Positions 46,411 to 55,474 of a stretch of DNA of 64,000 nt are shown here, one piece after another; position 1 is the stretch's first letter, and the number at the start of each line of letters is the position of its first letter. Under the pieces are notes generated by a model that saw only the letters and a list, made by a program, of their open reading frames with translations, did not search any database and was not told the origin of the DNA. The position numbers and the translations under genes are program-made. This stretch comes from Bradyrhizobiaceae bacterium. GTDB lineage: Bacteria; Pseudomonadota; Alphaproteobacteria; Rhizobiales; Xanthobacteraceae. Location of the stretch: assembly GCA_003963145.1 (NCBI GenBank), contig RXJJ01000002.1, positions 238,909-302,908 of the forward strand, written 5' to 3'.

Positions 46411-47768
46411 GCGTTTTCGGAATCGGGATTTCCTATGGAATAGCCACTCTGGTGGCGATGTTTTCCGGCATGCCGATCGCGTTCGCGCTCGGCGCGGTGG
46501 CTTTGATCTTCATGGGCATCTACATGCCCGCCGCCTCGCTCGATACGGTGACGCAGAACGTCTACGAGGAACTGGCCTCGATCACGCTGCTGTCGATCCC
46601 GCTGTTCATTCTCAAGGGCGCGGCGATCGGCAAGTCCAAGGCGGGTCAGGATCTCTACACCGCCCTGCACGCCTGGCTGCACAAGATTCCGGGCGGGCTC
46701 GGCATTGCCAACGTATTCGCCTGCGCGCTGTTCGCGGCCATGGCCGGCTCCTCGCCGGCCACCTGCTCGGCGATCGGCTCGGCAGGTATTCCGGAAATGC
46801 GCAAGCGCGGCTATTCGGGCGGCTTCGCGGCCGGCATCATCGCCGCCGGCGGCACGCTCGGCATTTTGCTGCCGCCGTCCATTACAATGATTTTGTTCGC
46901 GGTGGCCGCCGAACAGTCGCTCGGCCGGCTGTTTCTTGCAGGCATCGGACCGGGCGTGCTGCTCGTGACGCTGTTCGCGCTCTACGCGATGATGCGCTTC
47001 CGCAAGGAATACGCCGAAGCCAAGAAAGTGTACGAAGCGACGGGCGAGGACTCAGCGATCCTCAAGCGCGACGACTACACCATGGCCGAACGCTTCAGCG
47101 TGCTGCCGCGCGTGATTCCCTTCGTGACGCTGTTGACCGGCGTCATGATCGCCCTTTACGGCGGCTACGCCACGCCCTCGGAAACCGCCGGCCTTGGCGG
47201 CCTGCTCGCGCTGCTGCTGATCGCTCTGATCTATGGCGTGTGGCGGCCGAGCGACCTGTCGCCGATCCTGCTTTCCACCATTCGCGAATCGACCATGCTG
47301 ATGATGATCATCGGCATGTCGCTGCTGTATTCCTACGTGATGAGCTATCTGCACATCTCGCAATCGGCGGCGCAGGCCATCGTCGACATGCACCTGCCGC
47401 ACTGGGGCCTGCTCACGGCGATCCTGCTGATGGTGGTGGTGCTCGGCTTCTTCCTGCCGCCGGTGTCGATCATCCTGATGACCGCGCCGATCATCCTGCC
47501 GCCGCTGCGCGACGCGCATTTCGACATCATCTGGTTCGGCATCGTCATGACCATCGTGATGGAGATGGGTCTTATTCATCCCCCGGTCGGGCTGAACATC
47601 TTCGTGATCCGCAACGTCGCGCCAGATATTCCGCTCAGCCGGGTGATATGGGGCACGCTGCCCTTCGTCGGGCTGATGATGCTGGCGGTGATCCTGATGT
47701 GCATCTTCCCGCAGATCGTCACGCTGCTGCCGGACCTCGTGATGGGGCCGGAAGCGGTGCGCCATTAA
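46407..47768 (+). CDS. TRAP transporter large permease (DctM family)
   Basis: The 453-residue protein has about 12 membrane segments and the DctM marks MFSGMPIAFALGAVAL, AMAGSSPATCSAIGSAGIPEM, GTLGILLPPSITMI and GLIHPPVGLNIFVI. It is the ion-coupled channel of the transporter. ATG 46407 overlaps the DctQ stop by four bases, so the three genes are translationally coupled. A strong terminator follows. Confidence 0.93.
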   Translation: MSVFGIGISYGIATLVAMFSGMPIAFALGAVALIFMGIYMPAASLDTVTQNVYEELASITLLSIPLFILKGAAIGKSKAGQDLYTALHAWLHKIPGGLGIANVFACALFAAMAGSSPATCSAIGSAGIPEMRKRGYSGGFAAGIIAAGGTLGILLPPSITMILFAVAAEQSLGRLFLAGIGPGVLLVTLFALYAMMRFRKEYAEAKKVYEATGEDSAILKRDDYTMAERFSVLPRVIPFVTLLTGVMIALYGGYATPSETAGLGGLLALLLIALIYGVWRPSDLSPILLSTIRESTMLMMIIGMSLLYSYVMSYLHISQSAAQAIVDMHLPHWGLLTAILLMVVVLGFFLPPVSIILMTAPIILPPLRDAHFDIIWFGIVMTIVMEMGLIHPPVGLNIFVIRNVAPDIPLSRVIWGTLPFVGLMMLAVILMCIFPQIVTLLPDLVMGPEAVRH

Positions 47769-47772
47769 CAGG

Positions 47773-47800
47773 AAGAGGCCGGGAAATTCCCGGCCTCTTT
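47773..47800 (+). terminator. Terminator of the TRAP operon
   Basis: AAGAGGCCGGGAA (47773-47785) and TTCCCGGCCTCTT (47787-47799) form a near-perfect long hairpin followed by T. It starts 5 bases after the DctM stop. Its symmetry means it can also work for the convergent NDUFS4-like gene. Confidence 0.85.
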
Positions 47801-47826
47801 ATCAGCCCAACCAGTGTGGGTTTAAA

Positions 47827-48132
47827 TCAATGCGTCCAGGGCTCAGGCCGGCGGAACGCGAAATTGTCCGCATAGGCGATCTGGCGGCGAACCGGATCGT
47901 GCGGCTCCAGCACCTGGTACGGAATGCCCTCGCGCTCGCAATAGGCGATGGCTTCCTCGCGGGTGTCGAAATGCAGTGTCAGCTGCTGCTTCATGTCGCC
48001 GGAACTGGTCCAGCCCATCAGCGGCTCGATGATTCGAGGCTGCTCGGGCTCGTAATCGAGCCGCCATTCCTTGGTGGCCATTTTCCCCGATTGCATGGCG
48101 TTTTTGGCGGGCCGGAAAATACGAGCGGTCAT
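47827..48132 (-). CDS. NDUFS4-like respiratory complex I accessory protein
   Basis: The 101-residue protein has the ETC complex I family pattern: TARIFRPAKNAMQSGKM at the start, WRLDYEPEQPRIIEPLMGWTSS split over two motifs, and ITFDTREEAIAYCEREGIPY-like region (here LHFDTREEAIAYCEREG), then NFAFRRPEPWTH. Alphaproteobacteria keep this relative of the mitochondrial NDUFS4 (18-kDa) subunit, which stabilises the NADH-binding arm of complex I. The start at 48132 is the family start. Confidence 0.9.
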   Translation of the reverse strand: MTARIFRPAKNAMQSGKMATKEWRLDYEPEQPRIIEPLMGWTSSGDMKQQLTLHFDTREEAIAYCEREGIPYQVLEPHDPVRRQIAYADNFAFRRPEPWTH

Positions 48133-48166
48133 GTGGTGCCTCTGGGATCGTCGCGGTAGATTGGCC

Positions 48167-48196
48167 GAAGCACCCGGTCTACAAAACCGGTGCTTC
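48167..48196. repeat. Inverted repeat resembling a tRNA anticodon arm
   Basis: GAAGCACC-c-GGT / ACCGGTGCTTC with loop CTACAAA forms an 11-bp stem with one bulge, upstream of the NDUFS4-like gene. It has no D- or T-arm nearby and no T-tract. It may be an operator or a mRNA leader hairpin. Confidence 0.4.
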
Positions 48197-48300
48197 AATA
48201 TGCGATCTTGTATAGTCTTTTTGCAGCGCCGTAACAATGTCGTGTGTCAATCCGTTTAAACCCTGTCGATGACCGCAAACGCCCCTATTTGCAGACATCA

Positions 48301-48334
48301 AACCCGTTAAAGATCCAAACCCGTTAAAGATCCA
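48301..48334. repeat. Two tandem 17-base repeats before opgC
   Basis: AACCCGTTAAAGATCCA is present twice without a gap (48301-48317, 48318-48334), 10 bases before the opgC ATG, and a partial third match (TGATCCAAG) covers the start codon. No ribosome site is otherwise visible. Confidence 0.8.
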
Positions 48335-48343
48335 AGTCCTTTT

Positions 48344-49507
48344 ATGATCCAAGCTCGCCTTCCTCCCAAAGGCCGCGACCTGCGGCTCGACATCTTCCGT
48401 GGAATCGCCAACTGGGCGATTTTCCTCGATCATGTCCCCAATAACGTCGTCAACTGGGTGACGACGCGCAACTATGGTTTCAGCGACGCGGCCGATCTGT
48501 TCGTTTTCATTTCCGGTTACACCGCCGCTTTCGTGTACGCCAAAATGATGATCGACCGAGGCTTCGTCGTCGGCGCGACGCGCCTGTTCAAGCGGGTCTG
48601 GCAGCTTTATGTCGCGCATGTGCTGCTGTTCGTGATTTACATCGCCGCCATCGGCTGGGTCGCGTACCGCTACTCCGATCCGCAGATCATTCACGAGTTC
48701 AACATCGCGGGCCTTGTCGAAAATCCGATCGAAACCATCTCGCAGGGGCTCATCCTGCGGTTCAAGCCGCTCAACCTCGACGTGCTGCCGCTCTACATCG
48801 TGCTGATGGGATTTTTCCCGCCGGTGCTGTGGCTGATGCTGCGCTGGCCCGATCTGACCATGATCGCTTCGCTGGTGCTGTATTTCGCCGCGCGCCATTT
48901 CGGCTGGAACCTGTCGGCCTATCCCTACGGCACCTGGTACTTCAATCCGTTCTGCTGGCAGCTGCTGTTCGTGTTCGGCGCATGGTTCGCGCTCGGCGGC
49001 GCGCGCGAATCCAAATTCCTGATCCGTTCGCGCTGGCTCATCATCCTCGGCGTCGGCTATCTGATCTTCTCTCTGGTGATGACCATGGCCGGCCGGTTTC
49101 CGCAATTCGGCGCGCTGATGCCGGACTGGCTGGTGCACACCTTCAATCCGAACGACAAGACCAATCTGGCGCCCTATCGCTTCCTGCATTTCGTCGTGAT
49201 CGCCTTCCTCGCCACGCGGTTCGTGCGCAAGGACTGGCCGGGTCTGGAATGGAAGATTTTCGATCCGCTGGTGAAATGCGGGCAGCAATCGCTGCAGGTG
49301 TTCTGCGTCGGCGTGTTTCTGTCCTTCGTCGCGCATTTCCTTTTGATGATGAGCTATGGCTCGATCATCGCGCAGATCGGCGTCAGTCTCGGCGGCATCG
49401 GTATTCTCACCGCCGTGGCCTATTACGGCGACTGGTCGAAGCGGCAGGACAAGCCCTCGCGCGCCCAGCCGCCTGCAACGCAAAATCCGAAAGCGGCCGG
49501 CGCATAA
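48344..49507 (+). CDS. opgC: OpgC-family membrane acyltransferase (periplasmic glucan succinylation/modification)
   Basis: The 387-residue protein has about ten membrane segments. RDLRLDIFRGIANWAIFLDH, then GFSDAADLFVFISGYTAAFVY and GATRLFKRVWQLYVAH are the marks of the OpgC family, which decorates osmoregulated periplasmic glucans with succinate or other acyl groups. The C-terminus is cytoplasmic and Pro/Ala-rich. The last 73 coding bases before the variable tail are repeated downstream at 52637-52709 (69 of 73 identical). Confidence 0.9.
   Translation: MIQARLPPKGRDLRLDIFRGIANWAIFLDHVPNNVVNWVTTRNYGFSDAADLFVFISGYTAAFVYAKMMIDRGFVVGATRLFKRVWQLYVAHVLLFVIYIAAIGWVAYRYSDPQIIHEFNIAGLVENPIETISQGLILRFKPLNLDVLPLYIVLMGFFPPVLWLMLRWPDLTMIASLVLYFAARHFGWNLSAYPYGTWYFNPFCWQLLFVFGAWFALGGARESKFLIRSRWLIILGVGYLIFSLVMTMAGRFPQFGALMPDWLVHTFNPNDKTNLAPYRFLHFVVIAFLATRFVRKDWPGLEWKIFDPLVKCGQQSLQVFCVGVFLSFVAHFLLMMSYGSIIAQIGVSLGGIGILTAVAYYGDWSKRQDKPSRAQPPATQNPKAAGA
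49394..49466 (+). repeat. opgC 3'-end direct repeat, left copy
   Basis: This is the 73-base segment coding GIGILTAVAYYGDWSKRQDK and PSRA. It pairs with 52637-52709 in the same direction, with 4 mismatches. Confidence 0.9.
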
Positions 49508-49573
49508 GGGGCGAATTTTCAGACATCCGGATCCTGCGGGTATATCCCGTCGAGTATGAGGCAGATGTTTTGA

Positions 49574-50569
49574 ATGAGACTTATTTCGACGCGAGCGATT
49601 CCGCGCCCGATACGAAGAGCGTGGCTCAAAAAACAGATAGAAAAGAAGTGGCAACAGGACGTCCGATATCTGCCGTTAAAGGACGAACACCGCGACCTCT
49701 ACGATATCATTCACCGGTTCACCTGGAAGGAAACGAAAACCTTCCCCGACCTCGTCTCGCCGCGCAGCATCAACGACAAGATGCAGTGGCTCAAGCTTTT
49801 CGATCAAACTCGCAACAAGATTTTCTGTTCTGACAAGATCAGGGTTCGCGATTACGTGGAGCGTACAGTCGGGCCGTTCAATGTGCCGCAGCTCTATCAG
49901 ACCGTCCGACGATTTTCCGAAATCGAGTTCAGCACCCTGCCCCCACACTTCGTCATCAAGACGAACCACGATTCCGGGACCGGCATTCTTGTCAAAGACC
50001 GGCCGACCGAGACGTTGATCGAAACTTTCCGGCCAAGACTCGAGCGGGCCCTGGCCAATAAGACATTCGGCTGGGATAAAGGAGAATGGGCGTATCGTTT
50101 CATCGAGCCTCGCATTCTGGTCGAAGAATATCTCAGCCCGCAAAGTCACGATGCGCCTCCCGACTTCAAGTTCTTCTGCATTGAGGGCAATGCGCGCTTT
50201 TGTCATTACATCCGCGATCGCTATACAAATCCGAAAGAGCAGGTCGTGGATCTTGACGGCAACGACCTCGGACAATCCCTCAATCCGGAATTCAAGTTGC
50301 TGTCGGATTTCGTGAAACCCGACAACTGGCTCAAAATGATCGAGATGGCCGAAAGTGTCAGCCGCGAGTTCAAGTTCGTCCGTGTCGATATGTACAATAT
50401 CGATGGCCGGATCGCTGTCGGTGAGATGACGATGTGGCCACAGGCGGGAATGTATCGGGGAAACGGACAGAAAGTGCTCGGCGAATTGATCGACTTCGAT
50501 CTGACGACGGTCAGGCCGCCGATTCTTCACTTGCTGCTTAAGCAGGCGAACCCGGTTGTCGAAAGATAG
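49574..50569 (+). CDS. TupA-like ATP-grasp protein
   Basis: The 331-residue protein has FTWKETKTFPDLVSPRSINDKMQW split in two parts, then VIKTNHDSGTGILVKDR (the ATP-grasp K-x-NH-x-SG loop), EPRILVEEYL, DFKFFCIEG and VRVDMYNIDGRIAVGEMT. These are the marks of the TupA-like ATP-grasp family, found in capsule, teichuronopeptide and exopolysaccharide loci, where they are thought to join amino acids or other carboxylates to glycans. It lies between opgC and an acyltransferase gene in an AT-richer block, consistent with transfer. Confidence 0.82.
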   Translation: MRLISTRAIPRPIRRAWLKKQIEKKWQQDVRYLPLKDEHRDLYDIIHRFTWKETKTFPDLVSPRSINDKMQWLKLFDQTRNKIFCSDKIRVRDYVERTVGPFNVPQLYQTVRRFSEIEFSTLPPHFVIKTNHDSGTGILVKDRPTETLIETFRPRLERALANKTFGWDKGEWAYRFIEPRILVEEYLSPQSHDAPPDFKFFCIEGNARFCHYIRDRYTNPKEQVVDLDGNDLGQSLNPEFKLLSDFVKPDNWLKMIEMAESVSREFKFVRVDMYNIDGRIAVGEMTMWPQAGMYRGNGQKVLGELIDFDLTTVRPPILHLLLKQANPVVER

Positions 50570-50708
50570 ATCGGGTCGTCTTCGACAGTCTCGCCCTTGG
50601 TCGGGTGGCGCATCCCATCCAATTAATTATGGCGCAAGCCGGAACATTTTCTTGGTAAGAAGCCGGAGACAAAGCTCTTTGGCCCTCGGTAGTTGATACG
50701 ATCCTGGA

Positions 50709-52631
50709 ATGACAGCCCGCGAATACAGACCGGATATCGATGGCCTCCGTGCCGTCGCCGTACTTTGCGTCCTCTTTTATCATCTGGATATTGCCGCATT
50801 CCGTGGCGGGTTTAACGGCGTCGACGTTTTTCTGGTTATCAGCGGCTATCTGATCACCGGCCTGATCAAGTCCGAATACCAAAGCACTGGAAAATTCAAC
50901 TTTATCCGCTTTTACGTTCGTCGATTTAAAAGAATTTTTCCTGCTTTATTCGTCACCGGCCTCCTGAGCCTGGTCGCGGCGTTTTTCTTGTTTACGCCCG
51001 CGCTTTTTTCCGAATTTTGCGGATCCTTCGTTGCAGCGCTGGTCTCGGTCTCGAATATCTATTTCTGGTCGCTTGTCAGTTATTTCAACACGAGCGCCCA
51101 TATGAAGCCCCTCCTCCACACATGGTCCCTTGGTGTCGAGGAGCAATATTATCTCATCGCACCCGCCTTCGGTCTGATCGCGCTAAGAGCAGGGCCGATC
51201 CTTGCGCCGTTGCTTATCGCGGCTGCCGGCGTCGCAAGTCTCGCGCTTAATATTGGGCTGCCTCACATGCGCACCCAATACGACGTTCCGAGCACAATCT
51301 TCTATCTCATGCCATTTAGAATTTTCGAGTTCGTGATCGGCGCGTTGCTATGCTGGTTGCCGCAGAGAGATCGGCCGCACAGGGCTGACGAATTATTTCT
51401 GCCGCTAGGGCTCTGCATGATCGGCGTTGCAGCGGTTTTTTACTCGGATAAGCTGCTTTTCCCGTCCTATTACGCGTTACTTCCATGCGGCGGCGCAGCC
51501 CTGGCAATTTATTCCGGACGCGCGAATGTCTCTGGAGGCCTGCTTCGAAATCCGCTGGCGGTTGGCACAGGCCTTATCAGCTATTCGCTTTATCTGGTGC
51601 ACTGGCCGATCATCGTATTTTATCGCTATACGACCAATGACACCCTGACCTTCGCAGCCAAAATCGCAATTTCGACCGCGTCTGTCGCTGTGGCCTACCT
51701 GATGTTTAGGTTCATCGAAAAACCGTTTCGATATTCGTCGGCACCGTTCAACTATGGATTTCGCCACAGCGCCGCAATCGTGGTCGGTTTGGCCGTTTTT
51801 GTCGCGGCAGCGGGCTGGTCTTTTGGGGGATGGACCGCAGGCTATCCGGAAAACGTCGTACGACAACTGAATGCAGAGCAAGCGGCACGAACAGACACAT
51901 TCACGCACCATCTGATGCGCGAACTTGATCGTGATTTTCCCGACAGTCAGTCGCCGCGAATCCTCATTGTTGGCGACAGCATGTCCGGCGATTTTTTAAA
52001 CCTGATGGACCGCGCCGGATATCTCGATAAATCGCGCACCCGATTATTCACGATGAATTCTCCATGCCCGCCCTTCGTCACGATCGGACGAAATGTGCTG
52101 GAACGGGAGATTCACCCATCGCCGAGCGACTGTGAGAAAAAAATCGAACTGCTCGATACCGTTCTCAGACAGAGCAAGCCCGCACGCATAATCTTTGCTC
52201 TGCTGTGGCAGGACTGGCAAATCGACGAAGTTGAAAAGGCGGTTCTGGACGCTCAAATACGCGGCATCGATGTTTCAATCATCGGATTGAAAACCATATC
52301 CGTCAGCGGACAACAATTTCTTGCCACGAATGCCAGGCGGGAAGATTTTCGTTCCATTCGAGTCCCGCCGAAAATCACAGCTCTGAAAATAAACGCCTCG
52401 CTCGCGGCGATTGCACAAAAGACGAATGCGGCATTTTACGATCCGCTCAAACTTATTTGTCCCGGCAATGTCTGCGACATCTCCAACGATCGTAAGGATG
52501 TGTTCTACTTTGACGACAGTCACCTGACCGAAGACGGTGTCGCGCATTTTGCACCCATCTTTGGCCGCGAATGGGGTGCGAAAATCTTTGGCTCTTTGAC
52601 GGCTGAAAAAACTGGCGAGGCGCGCCACTAG
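50709..52631 (+). CDS. OafA-type acyltransferase with C-terminal SGNH domain
   Basis: The 640-residue protein has an acyltransferase 3 membrane domain (about 1-370: YRPDIDGLRAVAVLCVLFYH, then GGFNGVDVFLVISGYLIT, RRFKRIFPALF, and HTWSLGVEEQYY) and a periplasmic SGNH hydrolase-like domain (ILIVGDSMSGDF near 420, late DDSHLTEDGVAHF with the catalytic Asp/His). Such fusions O-acetylate lipopolysaccharide or other surface glycans. The codon use is more AT-rich than the backbone. It ends 5 bases before the second copy of the opgC tail. Confidence 0.9.
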   Translation: MTAREYRPDIDGLRAVAVLCVLFYHLDIAAFRGGFNGVDVFLVISGYLITGLIKSEYQSTGKFNFIRFYVRRFKRIFPALFVTGLLSLVAAFFLFTPALFSEFCGSFVAALVSVSNIYFWSLVSYFNTSAHMKPLLHTWSLGVEEQYYLIAPAFGLIALRAGPILAPLLIAAAGVASLALNIGLPHMRTQYDVPSTIFYLMPFRIFEFVIGALLCWLPQRDRPHRADELFLPLGLCMIGVAAVFYSDKLLFPSYYALLPCGGAALAIYSGRANVSGGLLRNPLAVGTGLISYSLYLVHWPIIVFYRYTTNDTLTFAAKIAISTASVAVAYLMFRFIEKPFRYSSAPFNYGFRHSAAIVVGLAVFVAAAGWSFGGWTAGYPENVVRQLNAEQAARTDTFTHHLMRELDRDFPDSQSPRILIVGDSMSGDFLNLMDRAGYLDKSRTRLFTMNSPCPPFVTIGRNVLEREIHPSPSDCEKKIELLDTVLRQSKPARIIFALLWQDWQIDEVEKAVLDAQIRGIDVSIIGLKTISVSGQQFLATNARREDFRSIRVPPKITALKINASLAAIAQKTNAAFYDPLKLICPGNVCDISNDRKDVFYFDDSHLTEDGVAHFAPIFGREWGAKIFGSLTAEKTGEARH

Positions 52632-52636
52632 TTCAG

Positions 52637-52783
52637 GGCATCGGTATACTCACCGCCGTGGCCTATTACGGCGACTGCTCGAGGCGTCAGGACAAGCCCT
52701 CGCGCGCCCCGGCATCCGCTGCACCGCAATCTGCGGGGGCGAAGGCCCCAAATAACGTCGAAAGCTTGCTCTCGGTCGATTAG
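52637..52783 (+). pseudogene. Detached opgC 3' end (right copy of the direct repeat)
   Basis: Frame-keeping translation gives GIGILTAVAYYGDCSRRQDK, then PSRAPASAAPQSAGAKAPNN and a TAG at 52781. The first 73 bases match opgC 49394-49466 (69/73), and the remaining tail is a different Ala/Pro-rich end. It has no start or upstream part. It is the stranded end of a second or an older opgC. Confidence 0.85.
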
Positions 52784-52814
52784 TATAGCGAGCGAGCCAC
52801 TACAAAGTCACCCC

Positions 52815-53573
52815 GTGAATCAAGCCCAAAACCAGATGGTAAAATTTGGTGACGTGTTTGCCGAAGGCTTCAAGTTCAGGCACTTGGTCGCCTTGATGCT
52901 GGCAATTTGGACGGTGACGTTTTTCGTTTTCGTTATACCGCTGACAATGCTTCACGCTTGGAAGGTCGACCGGCGTCCAATTGTCGACGGTTATTTTTCG
53001 GAACACCGCGAGATCAGCGGTCGTAAAGGTAGAATAAACGTCCTTGCGACGCTCGACTTTGACCGGCCCAGCTCTGAAGGATTAGTACATTGTCACGTCG
53101 CAAATGTTTACATGGGCGCCCCTAATAATGCTCGATCATACACTACACATACAGAACTCGCCGTCCATTCGGATTCCTGCGGAGAGTATTCGCAGCTCCC
53201 TCTGGCAGTGCCTCGAACGCCAGCGGATTGGGAATGGCTTTTCCTGCAAGGTTGCTTAGGAGCATTCCTGCTGGCCTGTTATATCAAGTTTTTGCCCCGA
53301 AGACGATTTTCAACACATTTCGCCTACGCATCTCCCGGCGCGCTTACACAAACCACGTCAAAGTTAACTCGTATAAAACTCCTTCTCGTGACAGTCCTCG
53401 TCTCAATTGGTCTTTTGACGGTAATACCGATCGTGTTGAGCCAGAACCAACGGAAGTCTCGACCTGCGGCAAGTGGATCGTTTGCGGTTCAACCTGCTTA
53501 CGACTCAAAGAAGCACTTCGAATTGACGCTTCCGGGGTTGCCAAACTATCCACTGCCGCAATCGGGGAAATAA
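52815..53573 (+). CDS. Hypothetical membrane protein in AT-rich DNA
   Basis: The 252-residue frame has three hydrophobic segments: LVALMLAIWTVTFFVFVIPL near the start, EWLFLQGCLGAFLLACYIKF in the middle, and LLLVTVLVSIGLLTVIPIVL after residue 185. Between the first two lies a ~90-residue extracytoplasmic part with two Cys (LVHCHVANVY, HSDSCGEY), a layout like DUF3592-type proteins, but no family is assigned. It starts at GTG 52815 without a strong ribosome site. GC is well below the backbone. Coding status is likely but not certain. Confidence 0.55.
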   Translation: MNQAQNQMVKFGDVFAEGFKFRHLVALMLAIWTVTFFVFVIPLTMLHAWKVDRRPIVDGYFSEHREISGRKGRINVLATLDFDRPSSEGLVHCHVANVYMGAPNNARSYTTHTELAVHSDSCGEYSQLPLAVPRTPADWEWLFLQGCLGAFLLACYIKFLPRRRFSTHFAYASPGALTQTTSKLTRIKLLLVTVLVSIGLLTVIPIVLSQNQRKSRPAASGSFAVQPAYDSKKHFELTLPGLPNYPLPQSGK

Positions 53574-53740
53574 ACACTCTCGTAAGAAAACGGAGCGGAG
53601 CAATTTAATAAGTTCGGTCTGGATATCCACCGAACGATGCGCTTGCGCGCACGGCTCCTGCTCTGGCGCGTCAGAAAGCGCCAGTCGCACACCGCGTGTC
53701 GGAAAGACCGAGGGAAAGCGGTTAGGTCCAAAAGCTTATA

Positions 53741-53817
53741 TGGTCGGGGCAGGAGGATTCGAACCTCCGACCTGCGGTACCCAAAACCGCCGCGCTACCA
53801 GGCTACGCTATACCCCG
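53741..53817 (-). tRNA. tRNA-Pro (TGG)
   Basis: The minus-strand cloverleaf runs from 53817 (CGGGGTA) to 53744, with encoded CCA to 53741. The anticodon loop TTTGGGT gives TGG, and the T-loop is GTTCGAATC. It marks the return to normal GC after the opgC-linked insert. Confidence 0.95.
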
Positions 53818-53914
53818 AGAGGCCCGTGGTTACACCGTTCGGACGGGTCCAGCAAGGCGGCAGAGGGCCTGGACAGTCGCCCTCATCCCTGAATTTTCAA
53901 ATAAAATCAGTCAC

Positions 53915-54412
53915 TCAGTGTGCCATTTCCGGCGTGCGCGTGCCAAACAGCGGATGCGCGACCTTGTCGCCGGGCGCGATGCCGTACTTGCGCGCGGTGC
54001 CGGCGATCACCTCCAGCACGCCCTTGGCGAGGCCGCCGGAGTCGATGATTTTCTCCGACAGCGGCGTGGTGTTCTCCGCGATGCTCAGAACGGTGCCGTC
54101 GCCGCGAATGAAAATCATATCGAGCGGGATGTAGGTGTTTTTCATCCACATCTGGACGTACTGCTCGGGCGAGAAATCGAACAGCATGCCGCGCCCGTCG
54201 GGCAGCGACTTGCGGTACATCAGGCCCTTGGCGCGCTCCTCGTCGCTCACCGCCATTTCCACCGTGAAGACGTGGACGCCGGACTTGGTGACGATCTCGA
54301 GCGGCTGGGTCTGCGCGGCCCGTGCCGGCTGATAAAGCGCGAGACAGGCAATCAGCGCGGCGGCGAAAGCGGCGAAGCCGGCACGAAATTTCGGGGCAAT
54401 GAAAAGGGACAT
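53915..54412 (-). CDS. DUF192 exported protein
   Basis: The 165-residue protein has a signal peptide (AGFAAFAAALIACLALYQPARA) and a DUF192 domain: FTVEMAVSDEERAKGLMYRK, then LPDGRGMLFDF, MWMKNTYIPLDMIFI and VLEVIAGTARKYGI. The domain is a small beta-barrel in the periplasm or membrane of many bacteria; its role is unknown. It lies between tRNA-Pro and the cold-shock gene. Confidence 0.92.
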   Translation of the reverse strand: MSLFIAPKFRAGFAAFAAALIACLALYQPARAAQTQPLEIVTKSGVHVFTVEMAVSDEERAKGLMYRKSLPDGRGMLFDFSPEQYVQMWMKNTYIPLDMIFIRGDGTVLSIAENTTPLSEKIIDSGGLAKGVLEVIAGTARKYGIAPGDKVAHPLFGTRTPEMAH

Positions 54413-54523
54413 CTGAAAGCAACCATCCGGGACCTAGATTGGGCCGCAGATACCAGATCGCGCGAAAAACGCCAGCAGCCACGCCATCAATCCTGCGTGG
54501 TTATTGCGGCAAAATAAAACGCC

Positions 54524-55189
54524 TCAGTGAGAAGAAAGCCCACCCGCGCCGGTTTCCGGCTGGATCTCGGCGGCCATCATGCCTTTGGAGCCGGGCCCAT
54601 AGCGAACAAGCACATACTGGCCCGGGCGCAGTTCGGTCATGCCGTAGCGGCGCAGCGTTTCCATATGCACGAAAATGTCGGGCGTCCCCTCGCCGCACGA
54701 GACGAACCCGAAACCGCGCAGCCGGTTGAACCATTTCACCTGCGCGCGCTCGAGCCCGCTGGTCGGCGTGACGGTGACATGGGTGCGGGTCGGCAGCATC
54801 TGCGCCGGATGGATCGCGGTGGACTCGTCCATCGAAATGACGCGGAAGGCCTGATAGCCCTTCTGGCGCTGCACGCATTCGCAGACAAGCCGCGCGCCTT
54901 CATAGGCGGTCTGGTAGCCGTCGCGGCGCAGCACCGTCACATGAAGCAGAATGTCGGGAGCACCGTTGTCGGGAACGATGAAGCCGTACCCCTTCGAGGC
55001 ATCGAACCATTTGATGACGCCGCTGAGTTCGACCAGATTGGCGGCTGCGCCCTGCTCGATCCCGGAAAACGGATCCGCCGCCTCGCGGTGCAATCCGCTG
55101 CGAAACTCGTTTGCGGTGGAGCGGCCACTTCCGAGCCCGCGCGAAGCCGGTTCGGTCAATCGTTTGGACTCAAAATCGTCCGACCCCAT
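54524..55189 (-). CDS. Protein with two cold-shock domains
   Basis: The protein has 221 residues from ATG 55189, which has GAGG about 9 bases upstream (ATG 55204 and 55219 are alternatives). Two cold-shock domains are visible: [18 protein letters not shown] with DILLHVT (about 55-120), and [20 protein letters not shown] with DIFVHMETL (about 150-210). KGYGFI and RGFGFV with xIxxHV are the RNA-binding motifs RNP1 and RNP2. Double-domain forms are known in alphaproteobacteria. It probably binds single-stranded RNA or DNA. Confidence 0.9.
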   Translation of the reverse strand: MGSDDFESKRLTEPASRGLGSGRSTANEFRSGLHREAADPFSGIEQGAAANLVELSGVIKWFDASKGYGFIVPDNGAPDILLHVTVLRRDGYQTAYEGARLVCECVQRQKGYQAFRVISMDESTAIHPAQMLPTRTHVTVTPTSGLERAQVKWFNRLRGFGFVSCGEGTPDIFVHMETLRRYGMTELRPGQYVLVRYGPGSKGMMAAEIQPETGAGGLSSH

Positions 55190-55474
55190 ATCGTCCGACC
55201 TCATGAACCCGGACCCCATACTCCCCGATCACCGCGCAATTTCCGGCGGCGTCGGTCCCATCCCGCTCATCCCTGCCAATTCAAGGACGATGCATCTCGC
55301 GAATCTCTGTGATTCGAAGATAACACTCCCGCCAAAGCCGCAAAGATAAAAAACAAATCAGCCATGACCTATGAACAACCTTGCGCGCGTGCGAATCAAT
55401 TCGCGGCGATGGGTCACGGACGGAATGGATTTGATATTCGCTCCCCGACAGGCAGCCGGGCCCGCAAGCGAATG

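Noticed and set aside
48160..48230. A tRNA at the hairpin before the NDUFS4-like gene
   Set aside because: Only an anticodon-like arm is present; D-, T- and acceptor arms are missing.
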